A DNA stretch of 64,000 nt, taken from contig JACKCI010000002.1 in assembly GCA_020634155.1 (NCBI GenBank), forward strand, positions 992,001-1,056,000. Reading direction: 5' to 3'. The stretch comes from Anaerolineales bacterium. GTDB taxonomy: Bacteria > Chloroflexota > Anaerolineae > Aggregatilineales > J027. Position 1 is the first letter of the stretch, and each line of letters begins with the position of its first letter. Both the position numbers and the translations under genes were made by a program. Shown here one piece after another: positions 49,105 to 57,204 of the stretch. The notes beneath the pieces were generated by a model. It did not search any database. It worked only from the letters and a program-made list of their open reading frames with translations, and was not told the origin of the DNA.

Positions 49105-50391
49105 ATGAGCAAATTGACAGCAGTCCATCAACAATTGGTCGAACTTGCCGAATCGCAAGGTTTCCTAACCTATGACGATATTTTTCGGCTTGTCCCTAAG
49201 TCACGCCGCGACGTGACCCTGCTTGACCAACTGATTGATGAGCTAAGTGAGGTTGATGTGTCCATCATTGACACTTCCGTTGACGATGAAGCAGATGATG
49301 CCGCTGATGCCGATTTGGATGCCATTGCGGAAGAAGGCGAACCGGACGATTTCGCGGCTACGCTTGAGATTGACCTTGACGCCCTCGAAGAAATCGCCTT
49401 GGATGAAGCCCAAGCCAGCAGCGAGATAGAACTTCTTACCCCAGATTTATTAGGTGATGCTGGCTATCAACAAGCGATCGATTCTGATGATGTGGTCGGC
49501 TTGTATCTCAAAGAAGCTGGGCATATCCCTCTCCTGACCGCTGAAGAAGAGGTATCTTTGGCGATGCGGATGGAAGCTGGGGAAATTGCAATGGAACAGT
49601 TGCAAGAACTCAGCGATAGCTTGGATATGGACACCGTAGACCGTCTCTTGGCAATTATCGAAGACGGTCAGTTGGCCCGTGAACACTTGATTCGGGCGAA
49701 TTCCCGCTTGGTGATTAGCGTCGCTAAGAAATTTGTGGGGCGGGGTGTGCCCTTCCTTGATCTAATTCAAGAGGGTAACATTGGCCTTATCCGTGCCGTT
49801 CGCAAGTTCGAGTATCAGCGTAAACATAAGTTTAGCACCTACGCCACATGGTGGATCCGCCAAGCGGTGAGCCGTGCGGTGGCTGATCAAGGCCGCACCA
49901 TCCGTGTACCCGTTCATATGGGCGACCAACTCAATAAGATGCGTCGCATTAGCCTTGAGTTGCAGCAATTGTTGGGGCGCGAACCTAGCCCCGAAGAGAT
50001 TGCTTATCGTATGGAGACCACGCCGGAGAAGATTCACCAACTCATTGAAATCTCGCGGCGTCCGATGAGTTTGGATACCCCCATTGATGAAGAGGGGGAT
50101 ACTGACTTGGGCGACTTCATTGAAGACACGGCCAGCCCTGCGCCCGATGAACTCACCATGCAAAACCTCCTGCGTGAGCAACTGGAGCAGGTCTTAGCCC
50201 GGTTGCCTGACCGTGAAGCCCATATTCTGCGGTTGCGTTATGGTCTTGAGGATGGCGAAACCCATACCCTCGAAGAAGTGGGTAAGCAAATCGGGGTCAC
50301 GCGTGAGCGTGTGCGTCAACTCGAAGCCCAAGCGTTGAATCGGCTGCGGCGCTCTTCGGCCCATACGCTCTTAATTGATTATCTCCGTTAG
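49105..50391 (+). CDS. rpoD: Principal RNA polymerase sigma factor (SigA/RpoD type)
   Basis: This 428-residue sigma-70 factor has region 1.1 (about residues 5-55), an acidic spacer, region 1.2 ('DDVVGLYLKEAGHIPLLT'), region 2 ('NIGLIRAVRKFEYQ', 'FSTYATWWIRQAVSRAVADQ'), region 3 and region 4 ('TLEEVGKQIGVTRERVRQLE'). The '-10' reader sequence 'TRAVADQGRTIRVPVHM' type is that of a primary sigma factor, here 'RAVADQGRTIRVPVHM'. The frame is open to 49012; I chose ATG 49105 because the predicted promoter excludes earlier starts and region 1.1 begins right after it. ATGs at 49075-49081 are alternatives. No ribosome-binding site is strong. Confidence 0.9.
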   Translation: MSKLTAVHQQLVELAESQGFLTYDDIFRLVPKSRRDVTLLDQLIDELSEVDVSIIDTSVDDEADDAADADLDAIAEEGEPDDFAATLEIDLDALEEIALDEAQASSEIELLTPDLLGDAGYQQAIDSDDVVGLYLKEAGHIPLLTAEEEVSLAMRMEAGEIAMEQLQELSDSLDMDTVDRLLAIIEDGQLAREHLIRANSRLVISVAKKFVGRGVPFLDLIQEGNIGLIRAVRKFEYQRKHKFSTYATWWIRQAVSRAVADQGRTIRVPVHMGDQLNKMRRISLELQQLLGREPSPEEIAYRMETTPEKIHQLIEISRRPMSLDTPIDEEGDTDLGDFIEDTASPAPDELTMQNLLREQLEQVLARLPDREAHILRLRYGLEDGETHTLEEVGKQIGVTRERVRQLEAQALNRLRRSSAHTLLIDYLR

Positions 50392-50403
50392 GGTACGGAT
50401 TGC

Positions 50404-51204
50404 ATGAGAGCGCAGTCAAGCCAAACACCGTTTCTCTGGCCCTTGTTGTTTGTGGTGGTCGGTATTCTGTTGTTGTTGAACAACTTTATGCTGATTTCCC
50501 TCAATGTGTTGGAGTTTTGGCCGATTGTGCTGATTTTCATTGGTTTGCAGTTGCTGTGGCGGGGTGATCTTGCCCCCAGTTGGCAGGCCCAAACCTTTGG
50601 CATTACACGCGGTACAGTCGAAACGGGTGCGTTAGAGGTTAGTAGCGGAGAGATTGATGTTAAGCTGCAAGCCCTTCAGCGCCCCGGACGCCTGATTACG
50701 GGTCAATATACGGCTCGCTCACGTCCCAACCTTGTGGTGCGGAATAACCGTGCTTTTCTGTCTATGCGACGGGGCAACACATGGCTATTTTCTCTGGCCG
50801 ATTGGGAAATTAACCTTACTAAGGACCTCCCTTGGGCGGTCTTGGTGAGTACCCATCTTGGTCAAGTCGATATTGACCTGCGTGGCTTGACCATTAGCCG
50901 CGCTTATGTGGCAACTGGTATCGGCAATGTGCGATTGGTTTGTCCACAACTAAGTAGTGGCCCTGTGGTAACTCGCTCAACTTTTGGTGACATCCGCTTG
51001 GGGATACCCGAACAAGTCCCTGCGATTATTCGCCTCAAGATTAGCCCGTTGTGCCGTGTAATCCGTCATTCACGCCAATTCTTAGAGCAGCCCGACCATG
51101 TGATTGTGACGGATACCTATAGCCCCGACGCCGCTGCATTAGAGGTGTTGGTTTCGAGTACATTTGGTAATATTCACCTTATCACGGTGCCCAACGAGAC
51201 ATGA
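50404..51204 (+). CDS. LiaF-like membrane protein with N-terminal two-helix domain
   Basis: This 266-residue protein has two N-terminal membrane helices ('FLWPLLFVVVGILLLLNNF', 'VLEFWPIVLIFIGLQLLW') of the DUF5668 type and a C-terminal beta-helix-like domain ('VDIDLRGLTISRAYVATGIG', 'STFGDIRLGIPEQ', 'SSTFGNIHLITVP'), as in LiaF/DUF2154 proteins, which repress cell-envelope-stress systems. A sensor kinase is absent here, but two receiver proteins follow on the same strand 12 and 400 bases on. It starts 13 bases after the sigma factor. Confidence 0.72.
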   Translation: MRAQSSQTPFLWPLLFVVVGILLLLNNFMLISLNVLEFWPIVLIFIGLQLLWRGDLAPSWQAQTFGITRGTVETGALEVSSGEIDVKLQALQRPGRLITGQYTARSRPNLVVRNNRAFLSMRRGNTWLFSLADWEINLTKDLPWAVLVSTHLGQVDIDLRGLTISRAYVATGIGNVRLVCPQLSSGPVVTRSTFGDIRLGIPEQVPAIIRLKISPLCRVIRHSRQFLEQPDHVIVTDTYSPDAAALEVLVSSTFGNIHLITVPNET

Positions 51205-51216
51205 AAGGCTACAGCA

Positions 51217-51591
51217 ATGCCGAAACTGCTGATTGTCGATGATGAAATCGCCACCGTTGATATGCTATCTACTTTCTTGCAGATCAGCGGTCATGAACCT
51301 GTTGGTGCCTATAGCGGTGACGATGGGTTGGTATTGGCGAAAATCGAACAACCCAATCTCATGATTCTAGACCTCATGATGCCAGATGTAGATGGCTATG
51401 AGGTCTGTCGGCGCATTCGCTCGCACCCTGACCTCAAGGAACTACCCATTATCATTGTATCGGCGCGGACGGATACTACAGCCATTGAAAAAGCCATTGA
51501 CTCTGGTGCCAATGTCTATTTAACTAAGCCGATTAATCTCGCCCAACTCACGGGTGAAATTCAGCGATTATTGGCACCATCTGGCAGCTAA
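51217..51591 (+). CDS. Stand-alone response regulator receiver protein 1
   Basis: This 124-residue CheY-like protein is a single receiver domain without output domain. Acidic pocket residues are in 'LLIVDDEIA', the phosphorylation site in 'LMILDLMMPDVDGYEV', the Thr/Ser switch in 'IIIVSARTD' and the conserved Lys in 'VYLTKPINL'. Partners are unknown. It starts 12 bases after the LiaF-like gene. It would act by protein contact, with phosphate from an unlinked kinase. Confidence 0.9.
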   Translation: MPKLLIVDDEIATVDMLSTFLQISGHEPVGAYSGDDGLVLAKIEQPNLMILDLMMPDVDGYEVCRRIRSHPDLKELPIIIVSARTDTTAIEKAIDSGANVYLTKPINLAQLTGEIQRLLAPSGS

Positions 51592-51619
51592 TGCGGTTGT
51601 ATGAGGAGTGAATGAACTA

Positions 51620-51988
51620 ATGTCGGGTCGGATTCTTGTTGTCGATGATTTAGCGGATATGTGTACCCTGCTAGGGTTAACGCTCCGCCGTAATGGATGG
51701 GAAGTTCTCGAAGCACGCAACGGCGAGGAGGCTGTTGAGGCAGCCCGCACCGCCCAGCCTGATTTGATTTTGATGGATTATGACATGCCAAAGATGAATG
51801 GCTTGGATGCCTGTCGCATCATCACCAGCGACCCTGCGACAGCCCATATTCCAGTAGTAATCTACACAGGCTATAGTGCTGTGCATGTCCGTGATGAGGC
51901 GTTGGGGGCTGGGGCCACTTCATTCTTGCTCAAACCGATTACCCCTACCCGCCTCCGTGAAGAGATTGAAGATATTCTAGCGCGTTAA
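51620..51988 (+). CDS. Stand-alone response regulator receiver protein 2
   Basis: This 122-residue CheY-like protein has 'RILVVDDLADMC', the phosphorylation Asp in 'LILMDYDMPKMNGLDAC', 'VVIYTGYSA' and 'FLLKPITP'. It has no output domain. The frame could open at GTG 51608, but GAGGAG (51603-51608) overlaps that codon and better serves ATG 51620. It follows the first receiver protein by 28 bases. The 3' end overlaps the convergent penicillin-binding protein gene by 12 bases. Confidence 0.88.
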   Translation: MSGRILVVDDLADMCTLLGLTLRRNGWEVLEARNGEEAVEAARTAQPDLILMDYDMPKMNGLDACRIITSDPATAHIPVVIYTGYSAVHVRDEALGAGATSFLLKPITPTRLREEIEDILAR

Positions 51989-54900
51989 ACTGATGTTCAC
52001 GCGTTCACTTTCAGCGCGGTTTCCAGCCTTATCATAGACCACCGCCCATACTGACGCAGGCCCCTCTCGCGTAATCTCCCATAGATACTCATAGGGGCTT
52101 TCTGTTGCCCGTCCCATCAACTCTCCATCCAGATAGAAGTCTACATAGTCAATTTGGCGGTTGTCGGCTGGTTCGGCACTCCACCTCACAAACACATCTT
52201 GGCCCGCGCTCAGGGTTTGGTCGGCTACAGGCTGCAATAGACGTACACGGGGTGGGGTGTTATCTACAATAATCTCCCGATTGGCAATCTCGGTCGTGCG
52301 GTCTGTCCGAACCAAAGTCAAGCGCAAGGTGTAGGGGCCATCAGGGACTTGGGCGGTGTTCCATGTTCCCAGTAGTACATCGCCTCCGCCTTCGCCCTCG
52401 TTGGTGCCAATCTGCTGCCATGAGGTCGGATTGACACCTGCCCCAAATTCGAGACGGAAATAATCGAAGGCATCATCCCGCGCATTGCCCCGTATATCAA
52501 TCGTGCCGCTGACAGGTTCCAGCAGCCCCGGACTGAGAATCGCCACCCGACTAAATGGCGTTGCACTGTCCCCCACATCATAAACCGTTGGTGGGAGGTC
52601 GGCCCCATTCTCAATGGCCCATTCGAGCAACGCTTCCGGATACTCAAAATACTGCTTTTCACTGACACAATCAGCGGGCGAATATGGAACCGCCAGTGTG
52701 TTGTTACACGTATTGACGCTTTTCACCACCCAATAGGTATCCGTGCGGTTGGGGCGGTAATCAATGCCGCGTGCCGGATTATAGTAGAAGATTTCGGATT
52801 GGGTTGGGCAGATGCTATTCGGCAGTAGGCCCGATATTTGACACACATTTTGCCGAATCACGGTGTCGGGTTGCGCCCAAACTTCAATCGGGAGGGTATC
52901 CTTGGTGTGGATATACTCCATGATGCCGTGCCAAATCGGGGCGGCTCCCATGACACCCGTCACATCCGTCATGCTGGCATTATCGTTGTTGCCAACCCAA
53001 ATACCCACCGTGTATTGCGGAGTATAACCAATCGTCCAGCTATCGCGGAAGTCATCACTGGTGCCAGTCTTAGCCGCTGCCGGACGGCTCAACTCCAACG
53101 CGCTCCCCAACGGAAAAGCAGGGTAGCGGGCGCTATTGTCGGAGAGTATATCGGTCATCATATAGGCGATACCCGGCTCTAACACCGTCCGTTGATTGAA
53201 GGTGCCGTACTCTTGCCCATAGGCCCATAAAATCTCGCCATTGGCATCTTCAATTCGCAATACCGAGACCGGATTGAATTGGCGGTATCCATCTCTCGCT
53301 TCAATGGATGGTACAGGTGCGCCAACCATCACGCCATTGTTGTTCAGCACATTATAAGCATAGGTCATATCGAGCAGACTGGCCTCGGCTGACCCTAGTG
53401 CCAACGAAAGGCCATAGGCACTGATGCTGTCATTCATCGAATTAATGCCCATACGGTGGGCAATCCGTAGCACTTCGCTCAAGCCCACCCAATCCAAGAC
53501 CTGCACCACTGGGACATTATAGGAACGGGCCAGCGCTTGCCGCACGCTGATGGGGCCGTGAAATTGGCGGTCAATGTTTTGAGGGATATAGGGGGTTCCG
53601 CTGTTATTGAACTCGGTCAGCACATCATAGGTCATGGTGGCGGGTGTGACCACCGTTGTATCGTTGATGGGGTTGATAAAGGCCGTCACATACACAAAGG
53701 GCTTGAAGGTCGAGGCAGGCTGACGTTGGGCAAGGCTGGCATTAAACTCACCCCCAATACCCTCATTCCAAAAATCGACACTGCCCAACATGGCGACAAT
53801 CTCGCCTGTGTTGGCTTTGAGGATAACCCCCGCGGCATTGGTCACTGTCCGATTTTCGCCCGCGTCGCCCGTCGCAAGGGCGGGCAAGAACTCAGCGGCC
53901 ACACAGGGCGTCCCGACGCTAGTATTGTGGACAAAATTGGGGTCACCACCTGCCAAGCGCGTCGTCTGGGTACGGGCCAAGCACTCTAGTTGCCGCTGTA
54001 CATCCAAATCGAGTGCCGTATAAATCTTTAGCCCTCGCCGCAAAATCATATCTGTGCCGTCATAGCCCAGTGTATCGAGAATTGTCTCCGCTTCATTGCG
54101 GGCATAGAGCGCAAAGTGGGGGGCGGTGATGTCGAAGCGTAATGCGAAAGGCTTGAGGATAATCACCTCTTGGGTGGCGGCGTCCATGTCAGCTTGGGTG
54201 ATATAGTCTAACCTGACCATCTCGCGCAAGACTATCCGTTGGCGTTCTGCGGCTGCGATGCGGTCATCAAGCGGATTCAGTGCCGGATTTTGCGGGATAG
54301 CCGCCAGCATCGCCGCCTCGCCAAGGGTCAGGTCATGTGCTGATTTATCAAAATAGACTCGTGCCGCCGCTTCCACGCCATAGGCCAGATTGCCATAAAA
54401 GGAGGTGTTGATATACCACTCCAAAATCTGGTCTTTGCTATATAGGCGCGAGAGTTCACCCGCCAAGATAATCTCTTTGAGTTTACGGTCAACAGTGCGG
54501 GCGTTGCGTTCTTCAGCCGAGAGCAATTGATTGCGAACCAACTGCTGGGTGATGGTGCTGCCCCCTTGCACAATGGTGTTATCGCTGGTCAGGTTAATCC
54601 ATGCCGAGCGCAAAATCCCCTCGACATCAAAGCCGGGATTTTCATAGAAGCGGGCGTCTTCAATGGCAATCGTTGCATCCAAAAAATATTGCGGCACTTC
54701 ATTGAGCGTCACATATTGACGGTCGCCACCGTTGGGGTCAATCACCTCGTAGATTTTGAAGGTGCCCGTGCGGTCATAGAAAATGGAGGTTTGAAAGGTC
54801 TCTGCTTGGGCGCTGACAATGGCTTCCGGTGGCGGCAATCGGCGGGCATAGGCCCCATAAATCAAGACAAGGCTGGCAAGCGCTCCAACTACACTGAGAA

Positions 54901-55036
54901 TCGAGGCGACTACTACGGTGCCGAAGCTACACCCCAGCCAACCCGCCACTTTGGAAGCATTGCCCCCGCGTTGAAGGCGGTGTTTGCGGCGCTGGCGGAT
55001 GATACGAGCCGTGCGGGTGTTTTTGTGGGTTGCCAT
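51977..55036 (-). CDS. Bifunctional penicillin-binding protein (class A)
   Basis: This 1019-residue cell-wall enzyme has a basic cytoplasmic head, one membrane helix ('VVVASILSVVGALASLVLIYG', about 40-62), a GT51 transglycosylase domain and a transpeptidase domain. GT51 is shown by 'EDARFYENPGFDVEG', where the usual His is Asn, and 'GGSTITQQLVRN'. The transpeptidase shows SxxK in 'PASTFKPF', SxN in 'ARSYNVPVV' and KTG in 'AAKTGTSDDFRD'. The last 250 or so residues contain Ig-like domains ('LEPVSGTIDIRGNA', 'PPRVRLLQPV', 'NRQIDYVDFYLDG'), so it is longer than most class A proteins. It should polymerise and cross-link peptidoglycan outside the membrane. Confidence 0.92.
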   Translation of the reverse strand: MATHKNTRTARIIRQRRKHRLQRGGNASKVAGWLGCSFGTVVVASILSVVGALASLVLIYGAYARRLPPPEAIVSAQAETFQTSIFYDRTGTFKIYEVIDPNGGDRQYVTLNEVPQYFLDATIAIEDARFYENPGFDVEGILRSAWINLTSDNTIVQGGSTITQQLVRNQLLSAEERNARTVDRKLKEIILAGELSRLYSKDQILEWYINTSFYGNLAYGVEAAARVYFDKSAHDLTLGEAAMLAAIPQNPALNPLDDRIAAAERQRIVLREMVRLDYITQADMDAATQEVIILKPFALRFDITAPHFALYARNEAETILDTLGYDGTDMILRRGLKIYTALDLDVQRQLECLARTQTTRLAGGDPNFVHNTSVGTPCVAAEFLPALATGDAGENRTVTNAAGVILKANTGEIVAMLGSVDFWNEGIGGEFNASLAQRQPASTFKPFVYVTAFINPINDTTVVTPATMTYDVLTEFNNSGTPYIPQNIDRQFHGPISVRQALARSYNVPVVQVLDWVGLSEVLRIAHRMGINSMNDSISAYGLSLALGSAEASLLDMTYAYNVLNNNGVMVGAPVPSIEARDGYRQFNPVSVLRIEDANGEILWAYGQEYGTFNQRTVLEPGIAYMMTDILSDNSARYPAFPLGSALELSRPAAAKTGTSDDFRDSWTIGYTPQYTVGIWVGNNDNASMTDVTGVMGAAPIWHGIMEYIHTKDTLPIEVWAQPDTVIRQNVCQISGLLPNSICPTQSEIFYYNPARGIDYRPNRTDTYWVVKSVNTCNNTLAVPYSPADCVSEKQYFEYPEALLEWAIENGADLPPTVYDVGDSATPFSRVAILSPGLLEPVSGTIDIRGNARDDAFDYFRLEFGAGVNPTSWQQIGTNEGEGGGDVLLGTWNTAQVPDGPYTLRLTLVRTDRTTEIANREIIVDNTPPRVRLLQPVADQTLSAGQDVFVRWSAEPADNRQIDYVDFYLDGELMGRATESPYEYLWEITREGPASVWAVVYDKAGNRAESERVNISLTR

Positions 55037-55090
55037 AACTCAATGACCTTTTCTCTCCGACGCTCATCATAGCAGAGTTGGGCGCTCCCG

Positions 55091-55122
55091 ACAAAAACAA
55101 AACCCCCGCGCAAGCACGGGGG
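55091..55122 (-). terminator. Intrinsic terminator of the rplJ-rplL operon
   Basis: On the minus strand CCCCCG (55117-55122) pairs with CGGGGG (55103-55108) with a further GC pair inside, followed by TTTTGTTTTTG (to 55091). It lies 38 bases after the rplL stop, so the operon ends here and does not run into rpoB. Confidence 0.88.
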
Positions 55123-55160
55123 AGTTGCCGTCAAGTGTAAAGCCTAAAAAACGGGGGCTG

Positions 55161-55553
55161 CTATTTGATTTCGACGACTGCGCCAGCTTCTTCGAGCTTC
55201 TTCTTGGCATCGTCGGCAGTTTCTTTGGCAACCGCTTCGAGCAAGGTAGAAGGCGCACCTTCAACCACACCCTTGGCTTCGGCCAAACCGAGGTTAGTCA
55301 AGGTACGGACGACCTTGATGACCTCAATCTTCTTGGGGCCAACTTCCTTGAGGACAACGTTGAACTCGGTTTGGGGCTCGGCTTCTTCAGCCGGAGCCGC
55401 CGCGCCGCCCATCGCCATCATGGGCATCGCACCCATCGCCATCGGAGCCGCCGCTTCGACGCCCCAAGTTTCCTCAAGCATTTTCTTTAACTCAGCGGCT
55501 TCCATAATAGTCAAAGCGCTAAGTTCATCAACGAGTTTTTGCAAATCCGCCAT
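55161..55553 (-). CDS. rplL: 50S ribosomal protein L7/L12
   Basis: This 130-residue stalk protein binds elongation factors. The N-terminal dimerisation helix ('LVDELSALTIMEAAELKKML'), an Ala-rich hinge ('MAMGGAAAPAEEAE') and the C-terminal domain ('EVGPKKIEVIKVVR', 'LGLAEAKGVVEGAP', 'KKLEEAGAVVEIK') are all intact. Length fits the family. TCTCCTT before the ATG on the plus strand gives AAGGAGA as ribosome-binding site. It follows rplJ by 23 bases. Confidence 0.97.
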   Translation of the reverse strand: MADLQKLVDELSALTIMEAAELKKMLEETWGVEAAAPMAMGAMPMMAMGGAAAPAEEAEPQTEFNVVLKEVGPKKIEVIKVVRTLTNLGLAEAKGVVEGAPSTLLEAVAKETADDAKKKLEEAGAVVEIK

Positions 55554-55576
55554 TTTTATTTCTCCTTGGTGGTAAT

Positions 55577-56113
55577 TTAGGCAGCGTCGCCTTCTGAATG
55601 TTTATCAACATAAGCAGCGAGTACGCTCACAATATCGCGTTGTGGCGCAACCAACAGACTGAGCAATTGGCTTGCAGGTTGAACAATTATCCCGATTAGC
55701 GTCGCCCGCAATTGGTCAAGCGAGGGCAATTCCGAAATGGCCTTGAGGTCACTTCCGGGGTAGACGCTTGTTTGGGCAATCGCCCCCTTCAAAATCAACA
55801 GTTCGTTATCTTTTACGCTGTCGATGAGGGCTTTGACGGTACCGGGAAAACTATCGAAAGCAAAACCAACCGCTACTGGCCCCATGAGCAGATCCTCTGG
55901 CACGGCCATGCCGACTTGCTCTAAGGCAATTTTGAGCAGGGTGTTCTTAGTAACGTTGTAGCTGGCACCCGCTTCGCGCATTTTGGCACGGATAGCGTTG
56001 AAGCGCTTCATGGTCAACCCGCGATATTCAGTAATGACCACGCCTTGAGAACGCTCCAGCATATCGACATATTGCGCGACTAGCTCATCCTTACGGTCTT
56101 TAGTTAGCGGCAA
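55577..56113 (-). CDS. rplJ: 50S ribosomal protein L10
   Basis: This 178-residue protein anchors the L7/L12 dimers to the ribosome. 'MLERSQGVVITEYRGLT' and 'RAKMREAGASYNVTKNTLL' are the conserved N-terminal RNA-binding part, and the C-terminal helix that binds L12 dimers is present ('VAPQRDIVSVLAAYVDKHS'). It also probably regulates its own operon through the L10 leader upstream. AAGGAGAAAG lies before the start; the start codon is TTG at 56113 (TTGCCGCTAACT), which is a non-ATG start. Confidence 0.95.
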   Translation of the reverse strand: MPLTKDRKDELVAQYVDMLERSQGVVITEYRGLTMKRFNAIRAKMREAGASYNVTKNTLLKIALEQVGMAVPEDLLMGPVAVGFAFDSFPGTVKALIDSVKDNELLILKGAIAQTSVYPGSDLKAISELPSLDQLRATLIGIIVQPASQLLSLLVAPQRDIVSVLAAYVDKHSEGDAA

Positions 56114-56144
56114 GAGCTTTCTCCTTTCATCGAGAAAGGGCTGT

Positions 56145-56179
56145 AAAACAAAAAACGGCCTTTATTGCAGACAAAGACC
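56145..56179 (-). terminator. Attenuator terminator in the rplJ leader
   Basis: On the minus strand GGTCTTT (56179-56173) pairs with AAAGGCC (56163-56157), loop GTCTGCAAT, followed by GTTTTTTGTTTT (to 56145). It lies about 30 bases before the L10 start and inside the transcribed leader. Its loop can instead pair with the leader's 5' end (56274-56287 with 56160-56173), so it is a regulated terminator rather than a simple end signal. Confidence 0.75.
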
Positions 56180-56290
56180 TTGAATATCCCATAAAAAAAA
56201 GTGATGGGGGACATTTCTTGGGGGTCTTCACCTCGGCGGGCTGCGTGTTTTAAGTGCCAATTGGCACACCTGCTGTCTGCGGTAAAGCGC
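56180..56290 (-). ncRNA. Ribosomal protein L10 leader RNA
   Basis: The minus-strand leader contains 'GCAGACAGCAGGTG' (from 56280) and, about 30 bases later, 'CCCGCCGAGGTGAAG' (56239-56225), the two conserved strands of the L10 leader kink-turn. Between them is a hairpin with GTGCCAA/TTGGCAC. The L10-L12 complex binds this element in many bacteria and lowers its own synthesis. The position, immediately before rplJ and after a consensus promoter, supports the call. The exact boundaries need a covariance-model search. Confidence 0.8.
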
Positions 56291-56295
56291 TGCAA

Positions 56296-56324
56296 ATCAT
56301 ACCAGTCGCTTCCTGTGCTGTCAA
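56296..56324 (-). promoter_or_regulatory. Near-consensus promoter of rplJ-rplL
   Basis: On the minus strand TTGACA (56319-56324, perfect) and TATGAT (56296-56301, five of six) are separated by 17 bases. Transcription would begin near 56289, the 5' edge of the L10 leader. It is the strongest sigma-70 promoter I see in the window, as expected for a ribosomal operon. Confidence 0.9.
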
Positions 56325-56356
56325 GCGCCGACTATGCGTTCTGCCCCAACTTGCCC

Positions 56357-56362
56357 TATAAT
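56357..56362 (+). promoter_or_regulatory. Consensus -10 element before the HhH protein gene
   Basis: TATAAT lies 20 bases before the GTG start at 56383, in the gap between the divergent rplJ and HhH genes. No good -35 hexamer is visible. Transcription would begin only about 14 bases before the start, leaving room for the AGGAG at 56371-56375. Confidence 0.45.
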
Positions 56363-56382
56363 GTTTCAAGAGGAGACGGCTT

Positions 56383-57204
56383 GTGGACGATACTATTTTT
56401 GCGTTTGCGATTTTGTCATTAGGCGCTTTTTTAGGAGTATTGGTGGCCGCCTTTGTTTATGTCACCACCGTGCGGCCCCGTTTATTGACTGAAACGACTG
56501 AATCATCAGCCGTTACGATTCGTGACCAACAGGCCCTTGTGCGTGATTTACAGCGCCAATTGGCGATACATGCCTTTCGGTGGGGAGAGCAGTTGCGGGC
56601 TATGCAGCGTCAACAGGACATCCAAGACGACCTGACGACTGAACTGCGGGCCTACCGTGCCGAGCGTCGCCAATTGACGGCTCCCCCGCCGCTGGATTTG
56701 GCTCCCTTGCACCAAACCCTCAATGAACAACGTATTCTACTGGAGACCTTGCAACAGATGGTCACGGAGAATAATGGGCGCTTGCATCAACAGCAACAAG
56801 GTCTTGCCGAGCAGCTAGGGCGCAATCAAAACATGCTTTTGCGTCTAACCACCTTGGTGGAGCAGCATGACCAGCACGACCCCCAACAATTGGATGATTT
56901 GATGCAGCAATTAGATGAATTGGCGAGTTTAGTGCAAGAGGTCAAGCAACAGCGTTCACCGACACCCATCGTGGTGCAATCTCTACCCCAAGCATCGCCT
57001 GCCCAAGACCGCTTAACTGATATTAAAGGCATTGGGCCAGTCTATTCGGGAATGTTGCACGACATCGGCATCCATTCCTTTGAGCAACTTGCCCAAGCCA
57101 CCGCCAGTGATTTAGCTGCACTGCTCGATACACCCATCAAGCGTGTTGCCCCTTGGGTCAAAGAGGCCAAGCAGCGAGTTAAGGTGGTCAGGAGCGAATC
57201 GTGA
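56383..57204 (+). CDS. Membrane-anchored coiled-coil protein with helix-hairpin-helix domain
   Basis: This 273-residue protein has an N-terminal membrane helix ('FAILSLGAFLGVLVAAFVYV'), a long coiled coil rich in Gln, Arg and Leu (about 45-195) and a C-terminal HhH domain ('DIKGIGPVYSGMLHDIGI', 'FEQLAQATASDLAALL'). Such HhH tails are annotated as predicted flap-endonuclease-like or DNA-binding domains, but a catalytic nuclease core is not visible. It may tether DNA or a protein to the membrane. The start is GTG 56383, seven bases after AGGAG. The next gene overlaps by four bases. Confidence 0.75.
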   Translation: MDDTIFAFAILSLGAFLGVLVAAFVYVTTVRPRLLTETTESSAVTIRDQQALVRDLQRQLAIHAFRWGEQLRAMQRQQDIQDDLTTELRAYRAERRQLTAPPPLDLAPLHQTLNEQRILLETLQQMVTENNGRLHQQQQGLAEQLGRNQNMLLRLTTLVEQHDQHDPQQLDDLMQQLDELASLVQEVKQQRSPTPIVVQSLPQASPAQDRLTDIKGIGPVYSGMLHDIGIHSFEQLAQATASDLAALLDTPIKRVAPWVKEAKQRVKVVRSES

